64,000 nt of DNA, from assembly GCA_037478835.1 (NCBI GenBank), contig JBBFLV010000004.1, positions 194,006 to 258,005 of the forward strand. The letters run 5' to 3'. Within the stretch, counting starts at the first letter, position 1, and the number at the start of each line of letters is the position of its first letter. Shown here piece by piece: positions 43,089-51,254 of the stretch. Both the position numbers and the translations under genes were made by a program. The stretch comes from 630D-37 sp037478835 (GTDB taxonomy: Bacteria > Chloroflexota > Anaerolineae > Anaerolineales > Villigracilaceae). The notes under the pieces are model-generated. The model did no database searches, was not told where the DNA came from, and saw nothing but the letters and a program-made list of their open reading frames with translations.

Positions 43089-43107
43089 GTCATAGAGGAG
43101 AGCTGAT

Positions 43108-44130
43108 ATGTCCCATGAATTTCTCCAAACCCTGTGGTTCGCTCTGATCGCCGTCCTGTGGATTGGATTCCACTTCCTGGAAGGGTTCGATTTCGGCGTG
43201 GGGATGTTGCTCCCCTTCCTAGGGAAGAAGGATGAGGAACGCCGCGCCATCATCAATACCATCGGCTCGGTCTGGGATGGGAATGAGGTCTGGTTGTTGA
43301 CGGCCGGCGGTGCGACCTTTGCCGCCTTCCCGCAGTGGTATGCCACCATGTTCAGCGGCTTCTACTTGGCGCTGTTCCTGCTGCTGCTCGGCCTGATCCT
43401 GCGCGGCGTCTCGTTTGAATACCGCTCGAAGCACCCCAGCCCGAAGTGGCGCAATACGTTTGACTGGATGATCGCCATCGGCTCGTTCCTGCCCTCGGTG
43501 CTGCTCGGTGCGGCGTTCGCCAACCTACTGCGCGGCGTGCCGATCAACGAGAAGATGATGTACACCGGCAACCTGTTCACCCTGCTCAACCCCTATGGTC
43601 TGCTCGGTGGCGTGACCACAACGGCCATCTTCCTGCTCCATGGGGCGAATTTCTTGAGCTTGAAACTGGATGGTGAACTGCGCGAGCGCGCCCGCAATGC
43701 GGCCAAGACGCTCTGGTATGTGGCGACTGCGCTCTATCTCATCCTCACCGTCTGGACCTACATTCTGGGCTTCTGGGCGCGCGGCAAGGTCAATCCGGGG
43801 ATCATCCCGATTGCGGCGGTGGTGGTGTTGCTGGTGGCGCTCTATTTCATCAATCAGAAACGTGAAGGCTGGGCATTCGTCATGGTGGCGCTGAACATCG
43901 TGCTCACCCAGGCCACCTTCTTCCTGGCGATGTTCCCCAACGTCATGATCTCCAGCACCAACCCGGCCTATAACCTGACCATCTACAACGCATCGTCTTC
44001 GCAGTACACCCTGACCGTGATGTCCATCGTGGCGCTGATCTTCGTCCCGATCGTCCTTGCCTATCAGGCCTGGACCTACTGGATGTTCCGCAAACGCATC
44101 ACGGTGGATAAGAAGAGCCTGGTCTACTAA
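43108..44130 (+). CDS. cydB: Cytochrome bd oxidase subunit II
   Basis: Partner of CydA. The 340-residue product has eight or nine helices and the family's 'WIGFHFLEGFDFGVGMLLP' N-terminal segment, 'GSVWDGNEVWLLTAGGATF', 'LRGVSFEYRSKHPSPKWR' and 'FLPSVLLGAAFANLLRG'. A ribosome site (GAGGAGAG) precedes the ATG. An intrinsic terminator lies right behind the stop (44138-44172). No cydC/cydD genes or small CydX-like ORF are visible. Confidence 0.94.
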   Translation: MSHEFLQTLWFALIAVLWIGFHFLEGFDFGVGMLLPFLGKKDEERRAIINTIGSVWDGNEVWLLTAGGATFAAFPQWYATMFSGFYLALFLLLLGLILRGVSFEYRSKHPSPKWRNTFDWMIAIGSFLPSVLLGAAFANLLRGVPINEKMMYTGNLFTLLNPYGLLGGVTTTAIFLLHGANFLSLKLDGELRERARNAAKTLWYVATALYLILTVWTYILGFWARGKVNPGIIPIAAVVVLLVALYFINQKREGWAFVMVALNIVLTQATFFLAMFPNVMISSTNPAYNLTIYNASSSQYTLTVMSIVALIFVPIVLAYQAWTYWMFRKRITVDKKSLVY

Positions 44131-44137
44131 AAGGTTC

Positions 44138-44172
44138 ACTCCCCGGAACTTACCCTTCCGGGGAGTTTTTTT
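44138..44172 (+). terminator. Intrinsic terminator after cydB
   Basis: ACTCCCCGGA (44138-44147) pairs with TCCGGGGAGT (44157-44166), followed by a T run to 44172. The stem core CTCCCCGG/CCGGGGAG is shared with the hairpin at 34356-34378 in the T-box leader. Confidence 0.92.
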
Positions 44173-44185
44173 CGATACGAATCAA

Positions 44186-44698
44186 TCACCAATCGCCAGC
44201 ATAGATGATTTTATATTCCGAGAGCCGTTCTCTTGCGATAAAGTAGCGCAGTTCGTTGATCTGACGAATGTGAAGCAAATCGTGTACGACCCATGCGGCT
44301 AACAAATCGCCGGCGGTCAAACCGCGTAACGGTTCATACGCATAAGCAATGTCCCAGGAGACGGAATCCAGCGTTCCAAGCCACTCAAGATTTTTGTGAC
44401 GTTCCTCCAGAAAAGCCTGCAGCGCCTCGGATGGTTCTTCTTCGTTATAGCGTCGCTCCGTGACCCACTGTGCCGGTTGAATCGGCGGCCAGGGGTGTTG
44501 CGCGCCGCTCAAAAGATGGCGAATGCGAAAAGGGAAATCCTGGCGCTCTTCATCCCGCAAGTGACAGAGCACTTCGAGCATTGACCAGGAAGTATCTGCT
44601 GGTTTCCAACGCATTGTGGCGGGGTCGATGTCTTCCACCAAAGAGCGAATCACGGCTGTGCTGCGCTTTAGCTCGGTGATCGCATACGAAATATTCAT
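44186..44698 (-). CDS. DinB family protein
   Basis: Four-helix-bundle protein of the DinB/YfiT metal-binding superfamily; function unknown. The 170-residue product carries 'MLEVLCHLRDEERQDFPFRI' and 'WVVHDLLHIRQINELRYFIA', whose His residues correspond to the metal-binding triad of the family. GGAGAAAAGG precedes the ATG at 44698. A DinB-like domain with similar 'HLRD' and 'HDRQHLNQ' motifs is fused to a HAD protein 1.5 kb away (45770-46972). Confidence 0.82.
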   Translation of the reverse strand: MNISYAITELKRSTAVIRSLVEDIDPATMRWKPADTSWSMLEVLCHLRDEERQDFPFRIRHLLSGAQHPWPPIQPAQWVTERRYNEEEPSEALQAFLEERHKNLEWLGTLDSVSWDIAYAYEPLRGLTAGDLLAAWVVHDLLHIRQINELRYFIARERLSEYKIIYAGDW

Positions 44699-44876
44699 CC
44701 TTTTCTCCTTTTGACCATGGCTACCGGTATAGTTCATTTCCGGGATGGTGCACTACCATGCCATTCTACCAGGGATCACTTGTTGTTGCCGTAGCGAATC
44801 CTATCCTGCACATTCAAACTCAGGGTATAATCTTTTCTGCCGGCTTCTTCTCGGTCGGTTTCAAAGGAGAGTTGCC

Positions 44877-45425
44877 ATGTCCCCCCTTCCTGATCGAAGA
44901 TCCAACTTGCTCTCAGAATGGCGTGAACGTTGGCGGCGCTTCGTACGAATTGGGCGACGTGCCTTTCGCAATCTCCTCAAAAGATTACCGATCTTCGGCG
45001 CCCACCTGTCCCAGGAGGAACGCATTGCCCTCCTCGAAGAACACGTTCGCGAGCTCTATCGCAATCATCGGCGTGTTGAAGCCCGCCTCACACAACTAGA
45101 GGAGGCTCACACCCGTCTTTCCGAGCGTTTCTCCAAGATGATCGAAATCCAGCAATACACCGAAAAGCGCATCGAACTCCTCAAGGATACCCTTGCCAAA
45201 CTTTTTCAGTCTCACGAAATGAGCGAAGAACGTTTCCGACTCATCGAAGAGATCCTCAACGACCTCACCAAACTCTCCCGTTTCCTGGAAGGTCAGATCT
45301 CCAGGGGGAACGAGATCTTTTCTCTTCCCGACCTACGCGCTTTATCGGAAGAAGAGGATGCGCTCTGGATCATCTTGCGCATCAAAGGAAAGCGGCTTTC
45401 CCAAAACATGTTCTCGCTCAACTAA
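44877..45425 (+). CDS. Coiled-coil protein of unknown function
   Basis: Not recognised. The 182-residue product starts with a basic segment ('RRSNLLSEWRERWRRFVRIG') that could bind membrane or nucleic acid, then long helices rich in Glu, Leu and Arg from about 55 to 150 with heptad pattern ('RIALLEEHVRELYRNHRRVE', 'RIELLKDTLAKLFQSHEMSE'). AAAGGAG precedes the ATG at 44877 and a consensus -10 (TATAAT, 44826-44831) lies upstream, making the start well supported. It leads a chain with the Cys-rich protein, HAD-DinB and DUF92 genes. Confidence 0.75.
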   Translation: MSPLPDRRSNLLSEWRERWRRFVRIGRRAFRNLLKRLPIFGAHLSQEERIALLEEHVRELYRNHRRVEARLTQLEEAHTRLSERFSKMIEIQQYTEKRIELLKDTLAKLFQSHEMSEERFRLIEEILNDLTKLSRFLEGQISRGNEIFSLPDLRALSEEEDALWIILRIKGKRLSQNMFSLN

Positions 45426-45440
45426 GATCGCTGTTCTTCC

Positions 45441-45773
45441 ATGAAAACACCGCAAGGAATAGAATGTCCTTATTTTTACGGCGACTATTTCCGTGGCCGT
45501 CAAATCGAAGAATGCCGCCTCCTGCAGGCACATCGGCTCTCATGGAAACCGTCCCTTTGCGCCACCTGTCCAGTACCCTCCATTCTGCGTGCCAATGCCT
45601 GCCCCCATTTACAGCTCCGTCCACGTCTGGTACGTTCGCTTCAAACCCTCTTCCGTCAACAGGTTCAGATCGAAGCCTGGTGTGAGAAAACCCGGCGCCC
45701 TGTTCCCGAACCGCAAATCGGTTGTGGAGAGTGTCATTCCTTGCCACCCCTTTTCAGCCAACTCGAACCATGA
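45441..45773 (+). CDS. Cys-rich protein, putative metal binding
   Basis: No named family recognised. The 110-residue product has eight cysteines at 9, 25, 40, 43, 54, 81, 95 and 98, including 'LCATCPVPSILRANACPHL' and 'IGCGECHSLPP'. Spacing C9-x15-C25-x14-C40-x2-C43-x10-C54 looks like a cluster or zinc site. There is no export signal, so it is probably cytoplasmic. It starts 15 nt after the coiled-coil gene without a clear ribosome site, and its stop overlaps the HAD-DinB start (ATGA). Confidence 0.65.
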   Translation: MKTPQGIECPYFYGDYFRGRQIEECRLLQAHRLSWKPSLCATCPVPSILRANACPHLQLRPRLVRSLQTLFRQQVQIEAWCEKTRRPVPEPQIGCGECHSLPPLFSQLEP

Positions 45774-46972
45774 ACCTCACCCTTCTTCTTGACCTCGATG
45801 GTACCCTCCTGGATATCCAGATGGAGACTTTCATCCCGGCCTATTTTCAAGCCCTGGCGCGTTTTCTGGAGCCCTATGTCTCTCCTCAGCGGATGCTACC
45901 GGCTCTCATGCAAGGCACGCGCCACATGATGCAGAACCGTCATCCCACGCAAACCCTGCGCCAGGCCTTCAATCAAGTCTTCTTTCCCCTGATCGATCTC
46001 ACCCCTGAGGCCCTTCAGCCGGTGATCGACCGGTTCTACGAAGAAGTTTTCCCAACCCTGCAATCCTTTTCCCGTCCAAGGCCGGAGGCGCAACGTCTCG
46101 TCGAATGGGCATTCGAGAAAGGTCATCGCGTCGCCATCACCACCAACCCGATCTTCCCGCGCCGTGCCATCGAACATCGTCTCACCTGGGCCGGTCTCCC
46201 GCCGGAGCGCTATCCTTTTGCCCTGATCACCTCCTACGAGCACTTCCACTTTGCAAAACCTTCCATCGAATACTATGCCGAAGTGCTCGGCCTCCTGGGA
46301 TGGCCGGAATCAACGATCGTAATGATCGGCGATGACTGGGATTTAGACATCCTGCCGACCCAAGCGTTATCCTTCACCCCTTACTGGGTCACCACCCAAG
46401 CTACGCCGCCGGCGGATCGGGACCACGCCGTAGCGCACGGCTCGTTAAAAGAGGCCCTAGCCTGGCTTCAGGCTTTTTCTCCGGCTCCGGATGGCATGCC
46501 GCATCTGGAACCGCCGGCGCTCTTGGCGCTCCTGCGGGCCACTCCCGCAGTGATCGCCCACTGGATGGAGAGCTTCTCTCCCGAAAGCTGGCGCACTCGC
46601 CCGCTTCCCCAAGAATGGTCGGCGCTGGAAATCCTAGCTCACCTGCGCGATGTAGATGCTGAAGTCAACCTGCCGCGGCTCGATCTCTTCCTTCAGCAGG
46701 AAAATCCCTTTATCGTTTCTCAAGAGACCGATCACTGGGCTGAAGAACGCGGCTATGCCAAACAGGATCGGGGAACGGTTTTTGACGAATTCTTGCGCTT
46801 CCGTCTGGAGCTGATCGATCGCCTGGAATCCCTTTCCCCTTCCCAGTGGTCTCGCCTGGCGCGTCATTCCATTTTCGGCCCGATCACCCTGCAAGGGGTG
46901 ATCAACCTGATCGCCGAGCACGATCGCCAGCATCTGAACCAAATGCATACCACTCTTCTTCGCATCCGATGA
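45770..46972 (+). CDS. HAD-like hydrolase fused to a DinB-like domain
   Basis: Two-domain 400-residue protein. Residues 1-235 are a HAD phosphatase: motif I 'LLDLDGTLLDIQ', motif II 'VAITTN', a motif III lysine in 'FHFAKPSIEYY' and motif IV 'IVMIGDDWDLDI'. Residues about 250-395 resemble DinB/YfiT: 'WSALEILAHLRDVDAEVN', 'RLESLSPSQWSRLARHSIFG' and 'LIAEHDRQHLNQ', with His residues where DinB metal ligands sit. The fusion is uncommon and the substrate unknown. The ATG at 45770 overlaps the Cys-rich gene's stop; the DUF92 gene follows by ATGA. Confidence 0.82.
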   Translation: MNLTLLLDLDGTLLDIQMETFIPAYFQALARFLEPYVSPQRMLPALMQGTRHMMQNRHPTQTLRQAFNQVFFPLIDLTPEALQPVIDRFYEEVFPTLQSFSRPRPEAQRLVEWAFEKGHRVAITTNPIFPRRAIEHRLTWAGLPPERYPFALITSYEHFHFAKPSIEYYAEVLGLLGWPESTIVMIGDDWDLDILPTQALSFTPYWVTTQATPPADRDHAVAHGSLKEALAWLQAFSPAPDGMPHLEPPALLALLRATPAVIAHWMESFSPESWRTRPLPQEWSALEILAHLRDVDAEVNLPRLDLFLQQENPFIVSQETDHWAEERGYAKQDRGTVFDEFLRFRLELIDRLESLSPSQWSRLARHSIFGPITLQGVINLIAEHDRQHLNQMHTTLLRIR

Positions 46973-47766
46973 TCCTAGCCTTTCTCCTTGCGCTGCTGGT
47001 TTCTGTTTTGGGTTGGAGATTTCGTGCCCTCTCGGCAGATGGTGCGTTCGCGGCCACGCTGGTCGGCGGCCTGATCTTTGGCCTGGGTGGGTGGCCGTGG
47101 GCGTTGCTCCTGTTGCTCTTCTTTTTCACATCTTCCGGCCTGACCCATGCCTTTGCTCGTCGCAAGCAGGATTTGGGGGACAAATTCGCCAAAGGCGGTC
47201 AACGGGATGCCATGCAAGTGCTGGCGAACGGGGGAGTGGCTACGCTGTGCGTCCTGGCACATGCCGCTTTCCCTCAGGCCTCCTGGCCGTGGATCGCTTT
47301 TGCTGCCTCGCTAGCGGCAGTCAATGCCGATACCTGGGCGACCGAGCTAGGGGTCCTCTCGCCTCATCCCCCGCGTCGCCTGACCACCTGGCAGATCGTC
47401 GAAAAAGGCACTTCGGGCGGGGTAACCCTTATCGGTACGCTTGCCGCTTTGGCGGGTGCTGTGGTGATTGCCGTTCCGGCGGCTTTCTTTTCGCCACTGC
47501 CTCTTTCTCAGCCGTTTTTGGCCTTTCTGCTCATCGCCCTGGCCGGGCTGGTCGGCTCGCTGATCGATTCCCTCCTCGGCGATACGTTGCAGGCTATTTA
47601 CTTCTGCCCGAATTGTCGCAAAGAGACCGAACAACATCCCAAGCATCGTTGTGGAGCGACTACGTCGCGCCTGCGCGGCTTGAGCTGGCTGAACAATGAC
47701 TGGGTCAACATTGCCTGTGGCCTTTCAGCAGCTTTCTTGGCACTGATTCCCTTTTTTACGCTGTAG
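46969..47766 (+). CDS. DUF92 family membrane protein
   Basis: Integral membrane protein of the DUF92/VTE6-related family; plant relatives phosphorylate phytyl phosphate, while bacterial members are uncharacterised. The 265-residue product has about six helices and the motifs 'AAVNADTWATELGVLS', 'KGTSGGVTLIGTLAALAGA' and 'GSLIDSLLGDTLQAIYFC'. A 'CPNCRKETEQHPKHRCG' loop adds a Cys/His patch. The start overlaps the HAD-DinB stop (ATGA). Its TAG stop lies at the edge of the palindrome 47766-47787. Confidence 0.85.
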   Translation: MILAFLLALLVSVLGWRFRALSADGAFAATLVGGLIFGLGGWPWALLLLLFFFTSSGLTHAFARRKQDLGDKFAKGGQRDAMQVLANGGVATLCVLAHAAFPQASWPWIAFAASLAAVNADTWATELGVLSPHPPRRLTTWQIVEKGTSGGVTLIGTLAALAGAVVIAVPAAFFSPLPLSQPFLAFLLIALAGLVGSLIDSLLGDTLQAIYFCPNCRKETEQHPKHRCGATTSRLRGLSWLNNDWVNIACGLSAAFLALIPFFTL

Positions 47767-47787
47767 AGCAAACGCTAGCGTTTGCTC
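47766..47787. repeat. Perfect palindrome over convergent stop codons
   Basis: A 22-bp perfect inverted repeat with core CAAACGCTAGCGTTTG. It touches the plus-strand stop (TAG 47764-47766) and contains the minus-strand stop of the next gene in its centre (47775-47777). The same 16-bp core is found in a longer palindrome at 63352-63379. It could act as a two-way terminator, though T runs are poor. Confidence 0.75.
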
Positions 47788-48344
47788 ATTAGAAAGCGGA
47801 TGGCGAGGCTCCCAATGACGACGATGGATATACCGATCAAACTCCATTTGATGGCGGCGGCCAGCGAGGCCAGGAAGACCACAAGTGGCGGCAAGGCATG
47901 CAAGATGGCGAACATCCATAGATGTAGCGCGTTTTCCACGTAATCCATCCCCGCAGCGACGAACGGCATGACAAAGAGAACCAGGTGGTGGCGCATGGGG
48001 AGTACGTCTTCCTTTTGGTTGCGCATCAGGAAGGCGAACCAGGCCGAAAATGCTGCCGCATAGGCCGGTGGGTAGAGAAAATCCAGCCACATGCTGTTTA
48101 CATAGGCCTCCATGGCGGCTTTTCCCCATTGATCGAGAATCGAGGCCAGCCGATCGGAGCTGAATGCCAGCTGGAGCGCCAGGATGGAAGGGGCTGTCGG
48201 CGGTCGCGCCCTCAGGCTGTAGATCAGAGCCGCGGAAAGACCGCCGGCCAGCACAGAGAAGAAAACGGCCATCTTCCAGGAAGCCAGTGAGTGATAGAGT
48301 CGGGTAAGCATAGCCATCAGGGTGGAAGTTTGAAAACTCGTCAT
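47775..48344 (-). CDS. Small polytopic membrane protein
   Basis: Function not recognised. The 189-residue product has about four helices (about 24-44, 88-107, 120-140, 155-182) with polar loops and a basic C-terminus ('AIRFLMSKR'). Alternative starts at residue 10 or 12 are possible since no ribosome site precedes the ATG. It lies downstream of malQ on the same strand, separated by about 36 nt. The stop codon sits inside the palindrome 47766-47787. Confidence 0.65.
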   Translation of the reverse strand: MTSFQTSTLMAMLTRLYHSLASWKMAVFFSVLAGGLSAALIYSLRARPPTAPSILALQLAFSSDRLASILDQWGKAAMEAYVNSMWLDFLYPPAYAAAFSAWFAFLMRNQKEDVLPMRHHLVLFVMPFVAAGMDYVENALHLWMFAILHALPPLVVFLASLAAAIKWSLIGISIVVIGSLAIRFLMSKR

Positions 48345-48380
48345 TCGATGCCGGGAATGACAGGAGATCGGCTTGCAGAA

Positions 48381-49874
48381 TCAAGTGCTCCTGTTGCGAC
48401 TGTAGAGGTAATTCCATTCGCGCAGGCGGGCAATGGCTTCTTCGCCGAAAGCGCCCTCTTCCATGCGCCAGGCCCAATTTCCGTAGGGACGGCTGGGATA
48501 ATTCATGCGTGCCCAACCGCCCAGGCCGAGCACATCCTGCATGGGGGCAATCGCAAAGACGGCCACCGAGGCCCAAGCGGCGCGCAGAAGGTCCCAAGCA
48601 AACGAACGACCATCGGTTGGGAGATAGCGGCGGGCAAAATCTTTTTCGGAATCCGGGGCTTTTTCCCACCAGCCCTGCGCCGTATCGTTATCGTGTGTGC
48701 CACTATAGACCACGCAATGCGAAGGATAGTGATGGGGCAGGAAGGGATTCTCCGGGCCGCTGAAGGCGAATTGTAGGATTTTCATTCCCGGCAAGCGGAA
48801 GCGTTCGCGCAGTTCGACCACATCCGGCGTGATCACGCCCAGGTCCTCGGCGATGAGTGGCAGATCATGCCCCAGGGCTTGCTGCAGTGCTCCGAGCAAT
48901 TCTGCGCCCGGCGCCGGCACCCAAGCGCCTCGTTCGGCCGTCGGCCAATCTGCAGGGATTTCCCAGCAAGCGGCCAGACCGCGGAAATGATCAATGCGCA
49001 CAAAGTCTGCTAGCCGCAGCGCCATACGCAGTCGAGCGATCCACCAGGCAAAGCCCTGCGCCTGGTGTGCTTCCCAGCGATAGATCGGATTTCCCCAGCG
49101 TTGCCCCGTGGCCGAAAACACGTCCGGCGGAACCCCGGCGACCACGGTCGGTGCTCCCTGGGCATCCAGCCGAAAAAGATCGGGATGTGCCCAAACATCT
49201 GCGCTATCATAGGCGACGAAGAGGGGGAGATCGCCAATGATCTCAATGCCTTTGCTTTGCGCGTAGGCTCGCAGGGCGCTCCATTGCCGGAAGAACAGGA
49301 ACTGGTAGAAAATGTGTCGGCGCAGGATGGGCTCAAGGTCGCGCCGCGCCGCGCTCAAGGTCCCAGGATGACGCAGGCGCAGCGGCTCGGGCCATTCGTT
49401 CCACGGACGGCCCTCATGGACTTCTTTGAGCGCCATGAACAGGGCATAGTCTTCCAGCCAGTCTTTTTCGGCTTCCCGAAAGGCTTCCAGTGCTTCTTGT
49501 AGGTGGGGCCGCTCGGGCAGACGCTCAAAGGCGCGTGCCAGCAACTGCAATTTCCAGGGGATCACGCGCCCGTAGTCCACCTGTGCAGCGGGAAAATCGG
49601 GGGGGGTTTCCAGATCTTCTGATCTGAGTAGGCCTTCCTGCTGCAAAAGTTCTGGGCTGATCAGATACGGATTGCCGGCAAAGGCCGAAAAACATTGATA
49701 GGGAGAATCGCCATAGCCGGTGGGGCCGAGCGGCAGGACTTGCCAAAGACGGCAGCCGGCCGAAGCTAAAGCATCCACGAAGCGATAGGCGGCAGGTCCC
49801 AAGTCGCCGATGCCATAGCGACCGGGCAAGCTGGTTGGATGGAGCAGAATGCCACTGTTGCGTTTAAAGTTCAT
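48381..49874 (-). CDS. malQ: 4-alpha-glucanotransferase
   Basis: GH77 amylomaltase that transfers maltodextrin segments between glucans, in glycogen/maltose metabolism. The 497-residue product opens 'RNSGILLHPTSLPGRYGIGD', contains 'QVLPLGPTGYGDSPYQCFSA', 'EIIGDLPLFVAYDSADVW', the nucleophile Asp in 'FVRIDHFRGLAACWEIP', the acid/base Glu in 'LPLIAEDLGVITPDV' and 'VYSGTHDNDTAQGWW'. Its first codons overlap the glgC end by 11 nt, so the two are probably co-translated. Confidence 0.95.
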   Translation of the reverse strand: MNFKRNSGILLHPTSLPGRYGIGDLGPAAYRFVDALASAGCRLWQVLPLGPTGYGDSPYQCFSAFAGNPYLISPELLQQEGLLRSEDLETPPDFPAAQVDYGRVIPWKLQLLARAFERLPERPHLQEALEAFREAEKDWLEDYALFMALKEVHEGRPWNEWPEPLRLRHPGTLSAARRDLEPILRRHIFYQFLFFRQWSALRAYAQSKGIEIIGDLPLFVAYDSADVWAHPDLFRLDAQGAPTVVAGVPPDVFSATGQRWGNPIYRWEAHQAQGFAWWIARLRMALRLADFVRIDHFRGLAACWEIPADWPTAERGAWVPAPGAELLGALQQALGHDLPLIAEDLGVITPDVVELRERFRLPGMKILQFAFSGPENPFLPHHYPSHCVVYSGTHDNDTAQGWWEKAPDSEKDFARRYLPTDGRSFAWDLLRAAWASVAVFAIAPMQDVLGLGGWARMNYPSRPYGNWAWRMEEGAFGEEAIARLREWNYLYSRNRST

Positions 49875-51132
49875 AGGGTTTCCTCTTTGTCATGATGGTT
49901 TGTCCACGAGCGACGTACAGTGTTTCAAAATCTGAGGGAATGACATCAGGGCCGATGGTAGCACCTGGTTCCACGCGCAGGCCGGGGGGAAGGTGAGCGT
50001 TCTTGCCCACTACCGGGAGACCATCCTGGAGCGGATCGGCTTGTAGGTCTCCCAGCTGAGCATTTTCGCCCACTTGTACCCGCTTATCTAAGATGGTGCG
50101 TTCAACGCGGGCGCCGGAAGCGATGATCGTGTCTGTTAAAACGATGGATTCTCGCACTTGCGCGCCGCTCTTTACCACCACGCCAGGCGAAAGGACACTG
50201 CGCTCCACAACGGCTCCCGGTTCGATGATACAGCCATCGCAAATCAAGCTATCCCACACCTCGGCGCCGCGTAAAATGCGGACCGGCGGGCGCTCCTCGG
50301 TGCGGGTGTGGATGATCCAGGAGCGATCGTTGAGATCGAACGGGGGTTGCGGGGCAAGCAGGTCCATGTGCGCCTGCCAGTATGAGTACAAAGTACCGAC
50401 ATCTACCCAGTAGCCGCTATAGGGAAAAGCGTAAACACGTGTTTTGCCGTCCTTGACCAGGCGCGGCAGAATGTCTTTGCCGAAATCGTGACTGGAATCC
50501 GGCCGGAAGTGATCCTCTAGCAGCGCCCGGTTGAGCACATCCAAGCGAAACAGATAGACGCCCATATTTGCCAGGTTAGAGGGTGGCTGTGCGGGTTTTT
50601 CTACAAAATCGACCACCCGGTAGTTCTCATCCACCTCCAGAATGCCGAAGCGAGAAGCGTCCTCCATCGGGACGCGAATGGTAGCGATGGTGAGATCGGC
50701 CTGGTGATCGTTGTGAAAAGCAATCATGGCATCATAGTTCATGGCATAAATGTGATCGCCGGAAAGGATCAGCACCAGATCGGGGTGCGCTTGCTTAATG
50801 AAGCTGAAGTTTTGCTGTACCGCATCGGCCGTTCCGGCATACCAGGCTGTTTCGTGACGTGTGGTGTAGGGGGTATAAATGCGCACCCCACCGGTGAAAT
50901 CACGGTTCAGGTCCCAGGGGCCGCCGGCGCCGATGTGTTCCACCAGCGAATGCGGACGGTACTGTGCTAACACCATGACGTCTACCAAGCCGGAGTTGAC
51001 ACAATTGGAAAGCGCGAAATCGATAATGCGATATTTGCCGGCAAACGGAACGGCCGGTTTGGCGCGTTTGGCCGTTAGCACGGATAGGCGAGTCCCTTCT
51101 CCGCCAGCGAGGATGACAACTCTGGTTTTCAT
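49864..51132 (-). CDS. glgC: Glucose-1-phosphate adenylyltransferase
   Basis: Makes ADP-glucose for glycogen synthesis. The 422-residue product has the nucleotidyltransferase motif 'VVILAGGEGTRLSVLTAKRA', the lysine-rich 'KPAVPFAGKYRIIDFALSNC', 'GTADAVQQNFSFI' and the ligand-binding 'LSGDHIYAMNY', 'VEKPAQPP', 'GYWVDVGTLYSYWQ', then left-handed beta-helix repeats. AAAGGAG precedes the ATG at 51132. The open frame to 51366 runs through repeat sequence and lacks family features. glgA lies 122 nt upstream. Confidence 0.95.
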   Translation of the reverse strand: MKTRVVILAGGEGTRLSVLTAKRAKPAVPFAGKYRIIDFALSNCVNSGLVDVMVLAQYRPHSLVEHIGAGGPWDLNRDFTGGVRIYTPYTTRHETAWYAGTADAVQQNFSFIKQAHPDLVLILSGDHIYAMNYDAMIAFHNDHQADLTIATIRVPMEDASRFGILEVDENYRVVDFVEKPAQPPSNLANMGVYLFRLDVLNRALLEDHFRPDSSHDFGKDILPRLVKDGKTRVYAFPYSGYWVDVGTLYSYWQAHMDLLAPQPPFDLNDRSWIIHTRTEERPPVRILRGAEVWDSLICDGCIIEPGAVVERSVLSPGVVVKSGAQVRESIVLTDTIIASGARVERTILDKRVQVGENAQLGDLQADPLQDGLPVVGKNAHLPPGLRVEPGATIGPDVIPSDFETLYVARGQTIMTKRKPYEL

Positions 51133-51149
51133 GGCAGCTCCTTTCTTTT

Positions 51150-51208
51150 GGACGGTGGTCGATGGACGGTGGACTAGACGATAGACGATGGACGGTAGAC
51201 GGTGGATG
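51150..51208 (+). repeat. GGACGGT-type dispersed repeat, copy 2
   Basis: Tandem GGACGGTGG, GATGGACGG, TAGACGATA and GGACGGTAGACGG words between glgA and glgC. Shares the word family with 5183-5218. In the minus direction it lies in the leader region of glgC, ending about 18 nt before its ATG. Confidence 0.6.
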
Positions 51209-51254
51209 TAGATTGTAAAGATACGGAAACCGTGGTGTGGTAAACGGTGGTGGT

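Noticed and set aside
41631..43349. 572-codon minus-strand ORF opposite cydA
   Set aside because: Shadow of cydA/cydB; His/Arg/Gln-rich composition and no domain, typical of antisense frames in GC-rich genes.
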